Below are positions 43,733-55,573 of a DNA stretch of 64,000 nucleotides, one piece after another. A program made the position numbers and the translations under genes. Numbering within the stretch: position 1 is the first letter of the stretch; each line of letters begins with the position of its first letter. Below the pieces are notes generated by a model that ran no database searches, had not been told where the DNA came from, and worked only from the letters and a program-made list of their open reading frames with translations. Source of the DNA: Diogma glabrata (taxonomy: Eukaryota > Arthropoda > Insecta > Diptera > Cylindrotomidae); assembly GCA_963693315.1 (NCBI GenBank), contig OY856188.1, positions 246,587,666-246,651,665 on the forward strand. Direction: 5' to 3'.

Positions 43733-46216
43733 TTAGAGAGTTGAATTGTCAAACAAAAGTTTTTTAAAGGACATAAATGAAGGTGCTGCTTTTATTTCGT
43801 GTCCAAGAGAGTTCCAAAGCTTGACCACACGAACGAAAAAAGATGATTGTCTAGATTTTGAATTACAGTTCGCTGGTAGGTTAATATTAAGCGTACGTGT
43901 AGATCGTGATGAATTTAGTTTATGGAAAAGATATTGTGGATTTTTAGAATGGATTAATTTATACAAAAACATAACTGATACAAAATCCAGATAGTTACGG
44001 AGGCTGCAATTTAAGATGAGTTTAGAAAAGGACGAAATAGATTCACCTTTCCGTTTATTGAATATATAGCGGGCGCACGAGTTAAAAGCAACATTTAATT
44101 TTCCCCAATTTGCTTGCGAACATCCAGAGTAAATAGGTGCACAGTAGACCAAGTGTGATACAATTAACGATCTTATCAACTTAAGTTTAATATTCCGGGG
44201 AGTAAAAGAGGCAGCAACCCAAAGTTTGCTGAGTGTCATATAGATTTTGCTGCATACACTATCAACGTGATCATCCCAGTTAAGAAAGGTATTAACGATA
44301 AGCCCAAGATTTCTAATCGTATCTACCAGTTTAATAGGCTGGTCATCGATTACTAGAATGGGCATGGAAATATTTCTTATATAATTCTTACTTCCAGCAA
44401 CAAGAATTGCTTGAGATTTGACTGGATTTAACTTTATTCGATTGATTTTTGCCCATACACAAATCTGCCTGAGAGCATCGTTGATTCTATCTGCACAATT
44501 ATCAAACTCACTTAAATAATCAGAGTCATATATTTGGAGATCATCCGCAAACAAATGAAATTTAACCAAGTCAAGACATTCATGAATGTCGTTTATGAAC
44601 ATCGTGAAAAGTATGGGTCCCAGAATAGAGCCTTGAGGCACACCAGAGATAATCGAAAATGGGTCAGACAAATTATCACCGATACGAACAACCTGTTGCC
44701 TGTCAGATAAATAGGACTGCAGAAAATTTAGAGTACTTTTTGAGAAATTGTATTTGTTGTGTAATTTATTTAAAAGGATCGTATGGTCAACTGAATCAAA
44801 GGCTTTAGAAAAGTCAAGCAACGTAAGAATAGAGATTTTTTGAGCAGAAATTGAGGTACTGAGATCATCAATAATTTTAATGAGAGCTGATGCAGTACTA
44901 TGATTTTCACGGAACCCAGATTGAAATTGAGGTATCATATTGTTTTTAACTAAATGGTTCATGATTTGGCTCTTCATAATTTTTTCCAAAATTTTCGATA
45001 AACATGGAAGAATACTTATCGGCCGAAAATCACTGGCAAATTCAGCATTATGTTTTTTATGCACAGGAAGCACGTAAGCACTCTTCCAAGTACTAGGAAA
45101 ATAAGATTTAGTAATGGACATATTTATAATGTGAGCCAGACACTTAGAAATAACAGGAAGCAACAACAAGATGAAGCGAATAGGTATTTCGTCAATACCA
45201 GACGCATTAGAGTTAACTTCGTAAGCAAACTTGGCCACATCAGTTTCTGAAACCGTATCAAAATAAAATGAATAATCATGAGACACTATATCGCTAGTAT
45301 CAAACTTAGTAGACGGTGGAATGTTGCACGAAGAGAAAAACGATCCAAATTCAGAAGGAGTAATATTAGTGTCTAAGGTAGGGTTGGAGTTGGTTAGTCC
45401 AAATTTCTTAAAGTTATTCCATAAATTTTGGGGAGGCAAATCGACATTGAAAACCTTTTTAAAATGGTTAAATTTAGCTTTGCTTATCATTTCATTAACT
45501 TGGTTTCTATATTTAGAAAAACTTTTCCAGTTTTCTTGTGATTTATCCCTTTTCCAACATTCATGGAGAAAATCACGTACATTTCTGTGTTCCAATAATT
45601 CAGAATCAAACCATGAATCATCTAAACTCTTCAACTTATGTTTTCGCAGAGGTGAGAAGCGGTTCAGCAGACTCAAAATTAAAGTATTGAAAATTGCCAC
45701 TTTATTATCTATTTCAACTATATAAAAGATTTGATTCCAGTCAAGCAATTGCGCTTCCCTAAGTAACAGGTTAGTATCAATAAATTTTAGACTTCGCCGA
45801 TAAATATACTCAACGGAAGGCTTCTGCGTAATCCTATAGTTATAGGATCCAAAGATCATATCATGACTAGTGAATAAACCAGGTACCGACAGCTGCGTGA
45901 AAAACCCTACCTTTGAAATACATCTGGTTAATAGAAGATCAATACACGTACAGCTGCTGTCAACAAAATTGGTTGGTTCTGTTGATACAGGAATAATACC
46001 AAAAGAGTGAATAAAACCTAGAAACTTGCGTACATGTGAATCATTGGATAGCAAATTTTGGTTGAAATCACCAAGAGTTAAAATATCTTCATATTTAGTA
46101 GAAACAGATTTAATAAATCTCCTCATTTTACTTATAAATTTTATCTTAGGTGGAATATACACCACACCAATTAATAATTTTTCATTAAAGCTATTATTGA
46201 TTTCAATGAAAAGCAT
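43733..46216 (-). CDS. LINE ORF2: endonuclease C-terminal half and complete reverse transcriptase
   Basis: An 827-codon open frame. It begins inside the endonuclease: IGVVYIPPK, LGDFNQNLL (catalytic Asp and Asn), then FTSHDMIFGSY with the Ser-His of the SDH motif. After a linker the RT starts near residue 330. It has WKSAYVLPVHKK and ASDFRPISILPCLSKILE, then LLDFSKAFDSVDH with the first catalytic Asp. SGVPQGSILGPILF follows, then HLFADDLQIYD (FADD box with the other two Asp residues), and the thumb with IRNLGLIVNTFLNWDDHV. The C-terminal end has the usual VKLWNSLG block. The frame lacks the first quarter of the endonuclease, which lies in another frame at 46538-46236. The reverse transcriptase itself looks fully functional. 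Confidence 0.92.
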   Translation of the reverse strand: MLFIEINNSFNEKLLIGVVYIPPKIKFISKMRRFIKSVSTKYEDILTLGDFNQNLLSNDSHVRKFLGFIHSFGIIPVSTEPTNFVDSSCTCIDLLLTRCISKVGFFTQLSVPGLFTSHDMIFGSYNYRITQKPSVEYIYRRSLKFIDTNLLLREAQLLDWNQIFYIVEIDNKVAIFNTLILSLLNRFSPLRKHKLKSLDDSWFDSELLEHRNVRDFLHECWKRDKSQENWKSFSKYRNQVNEMISKAKFNHFKKVFNVDLPPQNLWNNFKKFGLTNSNPTLDTNITPSEFGSFFSSCNIPPSTKFDTSDIVSHDYSFYFDTVSETDVAKFAYEVNSNASGIDEIPIRFILLLLPVISKCLAHIINMSITKSYFPSTWKSAYVLPVHKKHNAEFASDFRPISILPCLSKILEKIMKSQIMNHLVKNNMIPQFQSGFRENHSTASALIKIIDDLSTSISAQKISILTLLDFSKAFDSVDHTILLNKLHNKYNFSKSTLNFLQSYLSDRQQVVRIGDNLSDPFSIISGVPQGSILGPILFTMFINDIHECLDLVKFHLFADDLQIYDSDYLSEFDNCADRINDALRQICVWAKINRIKLNPVKSQAILVAGSKNYIRNISMPILVIDDQPIKLVDTIRNLGLIVNTFLNWDDHVDSVCSKIYMTLSKLWVAASFTPRNIKLKLIRSLIVSHLVYCAPIYSGCSQANWGKLNVAFNSCARYIFNKRKGESISSFSKLILNCSLRNYLDFVSVMFLYKLIHSKNPQYLFHKLNSSRSTRTLNINLPANCNSKSRQSSFFVRVVKLWNSLGHEIKAAPSFMSFKKLLFDNSTL

Positions 46217-46235
46217 ATCGAACTCAGATGTTGGC

Positions 46236-46538
46236 TTATTTTTTTTTTATGATTTTAAATTTAATGTGCTTCTCAATGTACAAGGCCACCCCACCCGAAC
46301 GTCGACCAACTCTATCCTTTCTAACCAATTTATACCCCGGAATAGAAACCATTAAATCACTATGTTTGTCCTTTAGCCAAGATTCAGAAATTGCAATAAA
46401 GTTTAGCGGTACATCAACTAGGATCTTTTTCAACTCATCAAAATTAGAGACTAAACTACCTGGATTTAGATGCGCAAAATTAAAACCATTTCCTTTGGAT
46501 TTAAAAGAAGCTTTTAAAACTATATTATTTATATTCAT
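46236..46538 (-). CDS. LINE ORF2: endonuclease N-terminal part (separated by frameshift)
   Basis: A 100-codon frame with FNFAHLNPGSL (conserved Asn), ISESWLKD (catalytic Glu) and RRSGGVALYIEKH. It runs into a T/A homopolymer at 46241-46250 and stops. The endonuclease continues in the frame that is open from 46216. One indel in the homopolymer would restore a single ORF2. This could be a genuine inactivating mutation or an assembly or sequencing error. Confidence 0.85.
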   Translation of the reverse strand: MNINNIVLKASFKSKGNGFNFAHLNPGSLVSNFDELKKILVDVPLNFIAISESWLKDKHSDLMVSIPGYKLVRKDRVGRRSGGVALYIEKHIKFKIIKKK

Positions 46539-46806
46539 TTTGTGGTCAAGGTCAAGAAATCCAAGTCACAACAAAAGCAGCACCCTTCAATCAAATACCG
46601 GTAGCCTAAAATAATTTTAAACAAAAATATAATATAATATATGAATATATAGATAAAAGAAAACAAAAATAATTAACAAGTACAGTTCTTAATTCAAGTA
46701 TAAACTTACTTATTCAACTAAACTCTAAATTTCTAGTAAAGAAGCTTCACATATACTTTAACAAAAACAATTTATATACTCCACAATAGCACGACCAATG
46801 AAAAAT

Positions 46807-47529
46807 TTACGATTCAGTGATTTCGTTCACCGCTGCTTGCAGCTGCTCAGCACTATGAAATACAACAAAATCACCAGTATTAGCGAGTTTTACAAACACT
46901 CCCCCTCTGATAATTTTGGTTGAATCAACCTGTCCAGTTTTTTTTAATGACAAAGCTAGTTTGTGGACCTGATAGTATTCTCGACAAAGATTTGGCTGTA
47001 TGTATACTCTAGTTTTACCATGAAACCCATTAATACGTTCCAACATTAATGACTTTGCAATTTTAAGGTAACGATGTAGAAAGTTGTTTTTGTGGTAAAT
47101 AGTAGCAAACTTAATTAAAATTGGTGGATCCGTTTTTGTATTATTTTTAATAGCTTTCATGCGATACAGTTCAACTTCAGGAAACTGAGTTACAATTTTG
47201 GTTTGGTTGACTACACCATAACCTAAAATATTTGATAAGGAATTAAAAATTTGGTATAGATTTTCACCTTGTTTATGAGGAACGCCCGAAACTAAAAGCT
47301 CATGGTCCTTATAGAAAGCATCCAGATCCGAATCAATTTTAGTTTTTAAGTTGTTAAGATCAGATTCAACAGATCGTATTTTACTGTCACATTCCTTTGA
47401 AATACTTTTGATATCATTTTTAAGATCACTTGTGGTTGTAGTTAATTTATCATAAAGGTTGTCAAAAATCCTATCCAGTTTAGCATCAATGTCAGCCAGG
47501 GTTAAGGACTGATGTGAGCAATTTTCCAT
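46807..47529 (-). CDS. LINE ORF1: coiled coil plus FP-type RNA-binding domain
   Basis: An open frame of 240 residues. Residues 10-75 form a coiled coil rich in Asp, Lys, Ile and Leu (LADIDAKLDRIFDNLYDKL onward). From about residue 80, HELLVSGVPHKQGENLYQIF starts the RRM-like domain of FP/LINE ORF1 proteins. KFATIYHKNNFLHRYLKIAKSL follows, and the C-terminal region contains YIQPNLCREYYQVHKLALSLKK. There is no PHD finger, unlike the ORF1 at 35867. The first ATG of this frame is 47529, but 76 bases further upstream another ATG (47605) opens 17 codons ending GLY-stop. A one-base shift there would join the two, so the ancestral ORF1 probably began at 47605. Confidence 0.85.
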   Translation of the reverse strand: MENCSHQSLTLADIDAKLDRIFDNLYDKLTTTTSDLKNDIKSISKECDSKIRSVESDLNNLKTKIDSDLDAFYKDHELLVSGVPHKQGENLYQIFNSLSNILGYGVVNQTKIVTQFPEVELYRMKAIKNNTKTDPPILIKFATIYHKNNFLHRYLKIAKSLMLERINGFHGKTRVYIQPNLCREYYQVHKLALSLKKTGQVDSTKIIRGGVFVKLANTGDFVVFHSAEQLQAAVNEITES

Positions 47530-47770
47530 ATCTTTAAGTACCGGAGTTGAACTAACCTTCTTTGTTAGTATTTTGACGAGTAACTCTAATATCAGTTCCC
47601 ACCATTATGGATATTGAAATAATTATGTTGTTAAATTGATTATATTGTTATCAGAGAAGAATGACATTAACAAAAATAATTGTTATGAATTTTTATATCG
47701 ACACAAACTTGTATACAAGGTATATTCAACACTAACTAATTCTTTTTTAAGAAAAAAGAAATAAAAATTT

Positions 47771-47838
47771 TATTTGTAGTAACAGAATATTTGATGAATA
47801 ATTATATTTGTAGTAACAGAATATTTGATGAATAATTA
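47771..47838 (+). repeat. Perfect 34-bp tandem duplication
   Basis: Two identical 34-bp units, each starting tatttgtagtaacagaatat. They lie about 170 bases beyond the putative 5' edge of the minus-strand LINE. Confidence 0.95.
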
Positions 47839-48313
47839 TGGCGAAACAGGTGCACAACTGTTATGCAAAAACAGAAATCTTAATTTTGGCAATATATAGC
47901 GCGTTTTCACAAAAACTTATTAATTTTATAAGTAGTTATATTTTGTTTTATTACACCCGCAGATTAATATGAGCATTGTTGAACTATTATAAGAAATTAA
48001 TAATAATTATTTTCCACGAGTCGTGATATACAACTTTATTCAATCGCCATCTTTAAAAACATTGAGTTCCAAAAACAGGGTGAAGATCTGAAAATAATTC
48101 TAAAGTGAGATCTGGAAGCAAGCTCGCGAGATCTGGAGGTTGGGGTTTCATACTTTAAATAAACTTCATTGGGAAAAACTCGTCCGAGCCAAATGGCTCA
48201 ATATCATATATCCAGGTATCAATGCATCCAAGACTCAAATAGATGTTCTAAATCTTGTATTGCGAGACACCAAGGTGCTCGATTGGCAGTTTTGATATGT
48301 CACATATGAGCAC

Positions 48314-48620
48314 GTTCACAAGGATCTAGTGAGAGCTCTGCCCCAATCAAATGGTTTGGTTTTTATAAAATATATTTCCGCCACAACAATCAATAAAACC
48401 TTTGAAGCACAGTTCATTTTGAAACCTGGCTGTCCTGTCTGAATCAAAACAGATCAAGAATCTTAATTTGAATCTATAGGCTTTGCATAAAACTTACTAG
48501 AATTCTAGAACTTCACAAAATGTATGCCACCATTTATCATCCAACTATCAATCGTGTGGTGGAAAAGCTCCATTGTCAACTTAAAGAGAAAACAGTACAA
48601 TCTGAAGGGACATGCTGCTG
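48314..48620 (+). pseudogene. Gypsy-type integrase relic, heavily decayed
   Basis: The plus strand reads VHKDLVRALPQSNGLVFI at 48314, which matches the first Asp block of integrase cores. ISATTINKTFEAQFILKPGCPV then follows, a TGA at 48440, and IKTDQES with the second Asp region. After a frameshift, from 48490, comes YATIYHPTINRVVEKLHCQLKE, which matches the block ending in the catalytic Glu. About 13 codons are missing between the first two blocks. The element differs from the 412-like relic at 17.3 kb in sequence style. Confidence 0.75.
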
Positions 48621-48649
48621 ATTATACTTTTACGGATAGAAACATCACC

Positions 48650-50159
48650 AGATATAAATGGAAAATGTATGCGGAATTATGTTTAAAGCGATTAGTTAAC
48701 CCATTTATAAAATCTGCAAGAGCACAGTGCATTAATGTGAGAGGTAAATATATAATTTGATAATTAGTTAATTGGTTTTATACAAATGAACGTGTTTCAA
48801 TTCAAAGAAGGTCTAGAGGTATGTGTAGCCAATATTACTTTAGAACCAAAAGGAATGGATTTTCGTAAACTTTGGTTAACAAAAGTCTCTTAGCAGTTTT
48901 GATACAACATAGTATACTTGAAAATTTACTGAATATGCAATACTTGTGAATGAAATATTTATTCCCTCTGCAACAAAGGAATCTTCATAAAACATAAACA
49001 CACGACAGAAAACATAGACTTTAAAAACAATTGCAATTAATCATTAACTCTACCTTCGTTTTAAGGTGTAGTTTACCTTACAACTGTAATTAATAGTTAC
49101 AAAAAGTACTTAAATAATTTACTGCTCTAAAAATGTTCACCATATTCACGTAATTTTTGTGTTCTCGTTTCATTATCAGAACGATGCAATTACACTGTCA
49201 CCTAATATGATAAATGTTCTCAAATCATAATAAAAATTGCATTCACAATAAAATTTTCTCTCTTGCTTTGTTTCATAAATTATCACTAGTTTCTTTATGG
49301 GTTGTTGTATTGTTCACTATCACGACGACAATTTTTTCTTTTTTTGTTTATGTTTTGTATATATTTTATAGCAAATATGTTTTTTATGTTTGCAAGTTTA
49401 TTAAAAATAATTAGAAATATATATTTTAAAATATCATGCTATGCAAACGTACATGTATGTATGTATAATTTTTTGGTTTCAAAACCAAGAAATATTTGCG
49501 ATTTTAAGATACCGTTCAAGAACTACAACAACACATAAAAATCAATTTAGAACTAAGTCGCACAACAACATGTGTTCTGAGGTGTTGATCGACGTAAATT
49601 TAATTTTTTTATTATTTTTGATATTTTCATAAAGAATGAATAACTAACTAATAAAACCTATAACGAATAAAATTTGATAGAGGCCAAAATTTCATGATAG
49701 GATAAAGAAAACGACTAAATAAAAATCCAATTTTTTTAAACAATGATTTATTTATGATATTTTTCAACAATCACCTAATTTTTTGGTGCAGCAATTTATT
49801 AATGATATTATGCAACAAATGCCTATTTTTTAACCAACCATAATTTTTGCACGGTATTATTTAGCATTCGATAATTTTTTATGATATTTTTTAACGATCA
49901 CCTGTTTGTTTAGGTGCATTTTTTTTTAGTAATTGTTTTCTTCAATTATCTATTTGGTTTGTGGCAACAATGTTGGATGGTATATTTCAACAGTCACCTA
50001 TTTATTTTGGTGACAATCATAGTAAAGAAGTTAGTTCCAATACATACACTTATAGGTTTTAATCGAAGTCATTTACAACAATATTTACAACTGGTAGAAC
50101 ATTGGAAGTCACATTTAGTTATTAATATGAGTGGTTCAATTTATTTAGTGTGGCAAGTT
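48650..50159. other. AT-rich intergenic sequence, no gene seen
   Basis: Several overlapping short frames (49214-49632, 49914-50162) are rich in Phe, Ile and Tyr because of base composition. No domain, promoter or repeat is supported. Confidence 0.5.
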
Positions 50160-50935
50160 TGATCTGGAACAAAACACGGGGTGAGTTAATTTTTAGTTCA
50201 CCACAATTTAAAATTTTGTGAAGTAATGCAATGTATCGAGAAAAAAAAGTCTTACATACCCCAAGTTTTGTTTTTTCTTTTGTTTTGGACCATCCCCTAA
50301 CTGAATATCCAATAAAAATTTTGGTGTACGTCTGTGTGTGGGTGGGTGGGTGGATGGGTGACCTTTCTGCATATGATCTTGAAGAAACTTTGGCAAATGA
50401 TACAGGTTCACTTGAAAATGGTAGATCTGGATTCAATCCATATTTGCACACAATGGCGGGGGGTCTCCCGAACACCGCTAAGTTTAAATCTTGAATAACT
50501 TCTAATCGCGGCTTATGATCTAATGGAACCTTTTTATATAAGGTTTTAGTATTTTTTCCAATCTTTCTGTGTACTAACTTCCGGTTTGACACTTCCGGTT
50601 AAAAAGTTTTTTTTCAGGTGTTTATCCTTACTGTAGCCTACTATTACCGATCGATTGTCATGAACCCTTAAGCTTTTAAGTAACATGAGAAAGATTTTAT
50701 CAGCTTTTTAAGTACAGTGGAAAAAGGGTTGGGGTCCATCATACAACAGTTGGTTTTTTCCACTACGTTTTTATGTTTGTTTGGAGCATGCAATATTCGT
50801 TCGTGTATGAGTATTGATGACGCTTTGAAAAAAGATGCCAATTTGGGTTATGCCTACCAATTGTGTGATGTCCAACATGTTGCGTCTGGAAAATTCTATA
50901 ATCTAATACAGAACAATTTCAGTTTCGAGTAAAGG
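50160..50935 (-). repeat. Dispersed repeat family R, copy 1
   Basis: Landmarks (plus strand): ggtgggtgg-gggtgacc (50340-50362), acaggttcacttgaaaatgg, aacttccggtttgacacttcc (50577-50600), caggtgtttatcc-tactgtag, cagcttttt-agtac, and gttggtttttcca-tacgttt. The inverse of the same landmarks in reverse order is found at 62850-63320. A 156-codon minus-strand frame at 50592-50122 is a passive frame of this repeat. Confidence 0.8.
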
Positions 50936-51949
50936 TGTTGGCAAAGGAATTAGATTTTGTAGTTACGTCTAACAGTAAAAACTAACACCGGCGCAAAACA
51001 CCTTTCCATTTTCCATCCTTGATTCTACAACGTTACATGTTTTGCATCAACATAGTTTATCATTAATGTAATAACAATACAAAGAACTTTTTGAACGCCT
51101 CATCAACTGTATGATTTCATAAATTTATTATTGTTATGTATACACATCGTCTCTACATGGATATTTTTAGTTTTTTTTATTATTATTGCTTCTTTGTTTT
51201 AATACAAACACGAAACAAAATGAAAATGAGAATGTATGAGCTCTTTCAGATTTATATTTTTGTTCATTGTGTTGAAACATACAAAAAAAGAACTAAAAGT
51301 GCGTGTGTTCATTTCAAGTTTCTCTATTGAAACTTTTCGATGTGTGAGTTGTTTTTTTCCCGATTGATGTATGCAACAAACTGAATGATGATATGATTTG
51401 ATTATTTGTTAATAAAAGGGTGATCCCTATTTATGTTTATGTTAACAATTAACAAAAAAAAACAAGTAAATACGTTTTTGGTTAAATGAACGATCCTATT
51501 AACCAGTTTCGCCGTAAATGTGTTGATATCAACTAAGCACAACGAGGGAATATATGAAAACAACTTTCTTCTCTCTCGTTTAGGTTAATCAGCAATTGTA
51601 TTTATAGTGACATTTTTGCAAAATGTTGTGTAGTGGTAAATTAAAAATGAATAGAAAATTTGTCTTTAGCATAGTGCCTCAAGTGTTTTATACTATGTGT
51701 TGTTTTTCCAACTTGGTTTATAAATAAAATTATTAAATTAAATTAAATTATTGAAAGTAGTAAAGTCTGCGTTTTCTTTTTGAATAAACAAAAATAGTTT
51801 TAACTGGTACTGTTAGAAAGAAAAAAAAATTAATTAATTGAATAGTGGATGAAAAAAATAATGCAACTGATAAATAGTGAAGTTAGATAGTGAAATTGTG
51901 ATCAAAATTTTTTTTGTACTTTTTTGAAGTTTTTTCAGTGTCTTTATGC

Positions 51950-52530
51950 ACACTACAACCTACAATAATGATGAAACGATTATGATCAAACTTATGGAAA
52001 AGGTTCCCATTAGTGTGAGAAGATAATTATCATCTTTTGGAACACATTGATCAAAGTGGCGGGGGTTTACCATACAACTGCTGACTTTTCACACTTTGTT
52101 TTAAAGTTTGTTGGTAGCATAAATACTTCATTCACTAATCAATTTTAATGACACGTTGAAAAAAGATGGAGACTTAAATGAAAAAGAACTGATTAGTTTT
52201 TGGACGATATTGGGATAAGTGGTGGGGGGCCTCCCAAATACTTGTTTATTGTGTCACCATTTTTTCAATGATTGTCGGGAGCACACAGCATTCGTTCGTA
52301 AATGAATTTTGATGACACTTTGGAAAAAGATGCAAATATGTATGGCAAGGAACTGATTGGTTTTTGAGCGATAGTGAACAAAGTGGTGGGGGTCCACCGA
52401 GATCCTGTTTTTTGGAAGTTTAATAACATCTGTATATGATAATAGAATTGGATGAATCTTGGTACAGAAATATTTAGTACGGTTCACAACAGTCCTGCAT
52501 CCCAACTTCCGGTTTGTCGCTTCCGATAAA
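51950..52530 (-). repeat. Dispersed repeat family R, copy 2, with an internal duplication
   Basis: Contains caacttccggtttgtcgctt (52501-52520) and two successive segments of about 170 bp. Each contains gatgacac-ttg-aaaaagatg, gaactgatt-gtttttg and gtggtgggggtc or gtggtggggggcc (at about 52060-52240 and 52241-52410). Copy 1 has a single such segment. Confidence 0.7.
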
Positions 52531-55084
52531 TTTTTTTTTTACTTTTTCTCATACAACAAAATTTATGTTTGTTGGGATACTAATGCTCTCCTCAATATTT
52601 TTATAATTAGAACTACGGGAAATCTACAACATTGGTTAGCCTTTAATTAAAGTATTTGATGGATATTAGCACATTATATATTCGGAACACTATGTTTGCA
52701 GAGCTGTGGTGAAGTCAGCCTATGCATCAGCGTCGCAATATTTTTTATTTATATTTAAAAGTCAAAGTCGGTGTAGTTGTGGTGATGGTCTTTGTCCTTT
52801 AATAATTTTTAGATCGACAGAGTCTACTTTCTTTCTAACCTTTGTTTCTGTTCATTCAAAAACTTTCGAGTGCATCCAGTATTTGTAAGGGGCCAAGGAT
52901 AAAATTTAACGAATTCACGTACTGAAACAAGTCGGAAAAAACTTGAGGCGCGCGTATCCTCAAGGCGTTAGGATTGCTTGTGGTAGACAGAATAGTTTAA
53001 ATTTTTTTATTCGAAAGTACGTTTTGATTTCTCTCAATAAATTTTTCAGTTTATTTATTTAAAACTCGGGTTACGTGTTGGATTCGATTTCACACATATT
53101 GATACCACTGATTCGAATCCGCATGTCCAAAATAATATTATCGACGATAATGCAAAGGTTGACTTCACCACGAGATCTGAAAACATTGTGCTCTGCAAAT
53201 AGCTCGTGAAAACATAAATAGTAAGATTTTCAGGTAACTTTCTCAGTTTTTTTTTACGTGTTTCCTTAAAAATTGTGAAAGAAAATTTACAATTATGTAC
53301 ATTGAAATGTTTATCCAATATTCGATATTAAGAACAATTAGGTGTAATATATCTATCCTGTATCTTTTATAAAATCTCCAACACCATTTTTTCCTTTCAT
53401 TAGAAATAATTTACCAATAACTGTTCGACCTTAATTTAACTAAGATGTCCAATTGCAATAAACATTTTTCTTTATCATCAACAAAAAAAAATTTCTTCGA
53501 TCCTTCAATAAAACGAAAAGGATTTACATATCACAAAAAAAAATATCGTAAATGCTGTGAGATATTATTATTCCAACAAACGAAAACATTCTACAAAGAA
53601 CAAGAAATTGTTATGTCATTTCATTTGATTGGGATAGTATTGTATTGTTACTGTCATCGTACTGGGAACCTATATTTTATTTTAAATTTTGAAATCCCAC
53701 TTTAAATGGTTTTTAAAGAAAATTGGAATTTGATTTTGAACTTTTTTTTTACATTTCTCGTTTACAAATAGATGGTGTGTTATGTTGAATTTGATTTCCC
53801 TATTTTTATAATAATGTGAACACAAAAAGGTTTTTATATTTTATTTTATGTTTCCGTTTATTGGAAGTGTAGTGAGTTATACAGTTTTTGCTGGAAAATG
53901 ATAAGAAACTAAGTATGGGAATTTTGCTGAAAATTACACCTTAAAAAATTTAAACTGAATAAACGAAAGCAATCAACTTTTTTGTTAAATATTTATTAGT
54001 TAACTCTTTTTCGCCAAATAAATTGGGACACGGTTTGTGCTAGTACAATGAGGTCATCAATGAGGGGGTGTATGGAGCACTTGGTTGGATCATTAATATT
54101 TATGGTTTATTATATTTATTCATGTATTTCAACATTGAACATCAGTTTCACTACAATTTAGAGTTTTCGCCTTTTAAATCAAAATCAAAATAAATTCCTA
54201 AGTTTTGTACTATTAAAATATCGTAACAGAAGTTTTCAGTATAATCTCTGAAGCAACAACAAAAATAAAATGAGGAAATAAATTTTTGCAATGGTAGTAC
54301 AAAAGGAAAAAAAATTTTAAAGCATAAGAAAATTAAAAGAAAACCAAAAAAAAAAGAAAAATAATATAAAAGTTAAGTTGTTCGCTATCGAAAATTATAT
54401 TTCTTAAATCAGGGCTAGAAAGAAACCACAAAACCGGGCTGGTAAAACTTCAACCAAAATCAAAGTGTTAAAATCCCAACAAATCAAAAACCAAAACCAA
54501 AATTGATCGGTTAGGAAAAACCTATTACAAAAATTGGTTTTCATTCCTGCTTTAATATTTGTGTCTTCATGTAGGAAGATAACTGATAACCATTCGACAT
54601 ATATATCCAAAATAGACGATATTAATTCCGGGTATGATATGAAAGACGAAAATTTCAATGGTTGAAAAAAATACTTGAAAATACCAACGGGAATAAATCA
54701 CTTAACTTCTTCTTCAATATTCTTTCTTCTATTCAAAAGTTTTTTTGGATTTTTCTTTCCTTGATTATTCTTTTCTGAAACATTGAACAAAAAATATCTA
54801 AATAAATCATTGGAAGTCACAAAAGTTGTTTGCTTGCTTAAAATCAGAACGAGAAAAACATTTCAGTGGAAAAAAGAAAATATATTGATATTTATTTCGG
54901 AAATTTAATTAAAACGAATTATTATTATTATTATTATGTATTTTCAAGGGAAAATAAAAGGGAAAACATTTATGTCATCCTGTTTTTCATCGTTCTCGTG
55001 ACTTGGGAATGGAAATAAAATATGATTTTAATATTATGTCACATTATTACTACATAATATTATAGGAAAAAATTGACAAAACTT
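52531..55084. other. AT-rich intergenic sequence, no gene seen
   Basis: No supported gene. A short segment near 52694-52715 (ctgtggtgaagtcagc) is inverted at about 53160-53175. A 'gattcgaatcc' word near 53110 resembles a B box but lacks a partner A box. Confidence 0.4.
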
Positions 55085-55400
55085 GTTTACCGTAAGTGAC
55101 AAACCGGAAGTTGGTTATGTTATCGGAAGTGTAACACCACAAGACTGTTGGAAACATTACCAAAGGCTCATGTATTAAGTTGCATTAAAATCGACCATCA
55201 GTGATAGATGTGATGGTAGTTTCAAATAAACATGTGTTCCAGAGGGCCCCAATAAATTTTAAGAAAACGGTAAAAAACTAATCTGTACCAGTCAAGTCTG
55301 TATGCTTGCAACGAATTTAAGAAATTAATTAAAAAAACTAGTTAATTTTATGGTGAGCCCTCCGAGTACCCCTTGGTTCCATGTACTCAAAATTCTAGCT
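55085..55400 (+). repeat. Dispersed repeat family R, copy 3 (partial)
   Basis: Contains gtaagtgacaaaccggaagtt, followed by 'ggaagtg', ttggaaaca-ta-caaa, 'tattaagtt-ca-t-a-atc' and 'gtgttc-agag-gcccc', in the orientation of the copy at 62850-63320. Confidence 0.65.
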
Positions 55401-55573
55401 AAATATTTTCTATAATACAAAGTAAAGTCTAGAAATTTAATACAAAATATCCCAAAGAAATGCAATTTCCAATATATAATCATAGATGAAAGATTCAACT
55501 TAAGTAAATAAGGAAATGATGAAGTTTCAATTTAGAAATCAGATGAACATGAAAATTAAAATATGGTTCATCA

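Larger units (their letters stand above)
43733..47605 (-). mobile_element. Nearly complete CR1/Jockey-like LINE
   Basis: ORF1 (47529-46807), endonuclease start (46538-46236) and endonuclease-RT (46216-43733) lie in order on the minus strand, separated only by a frameshift and a short gap. There is no internal deletion and the RT is fully open. I did not find a poly(A) tail or target duplication. The probable original ORF1 start is at 47605. Confidence 0.85.

Noticed and set aside
45050..46614. Plus-strand frames of 66-134 codons
   Set aside because: They are antisense shadows of the LINE ORF2 on the minus strand.
50122..50592. 156-codon minus-strand reading frame
   Set aside because: It lies inside dispersed repeat family R; the same frame is broken in the other copies and no domain is visible.
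53040..53115. gattcgaatcc word considered as a pol III B box
   Set aside because: No A box at a suitable distance; the word is self-complementary and may be chance.
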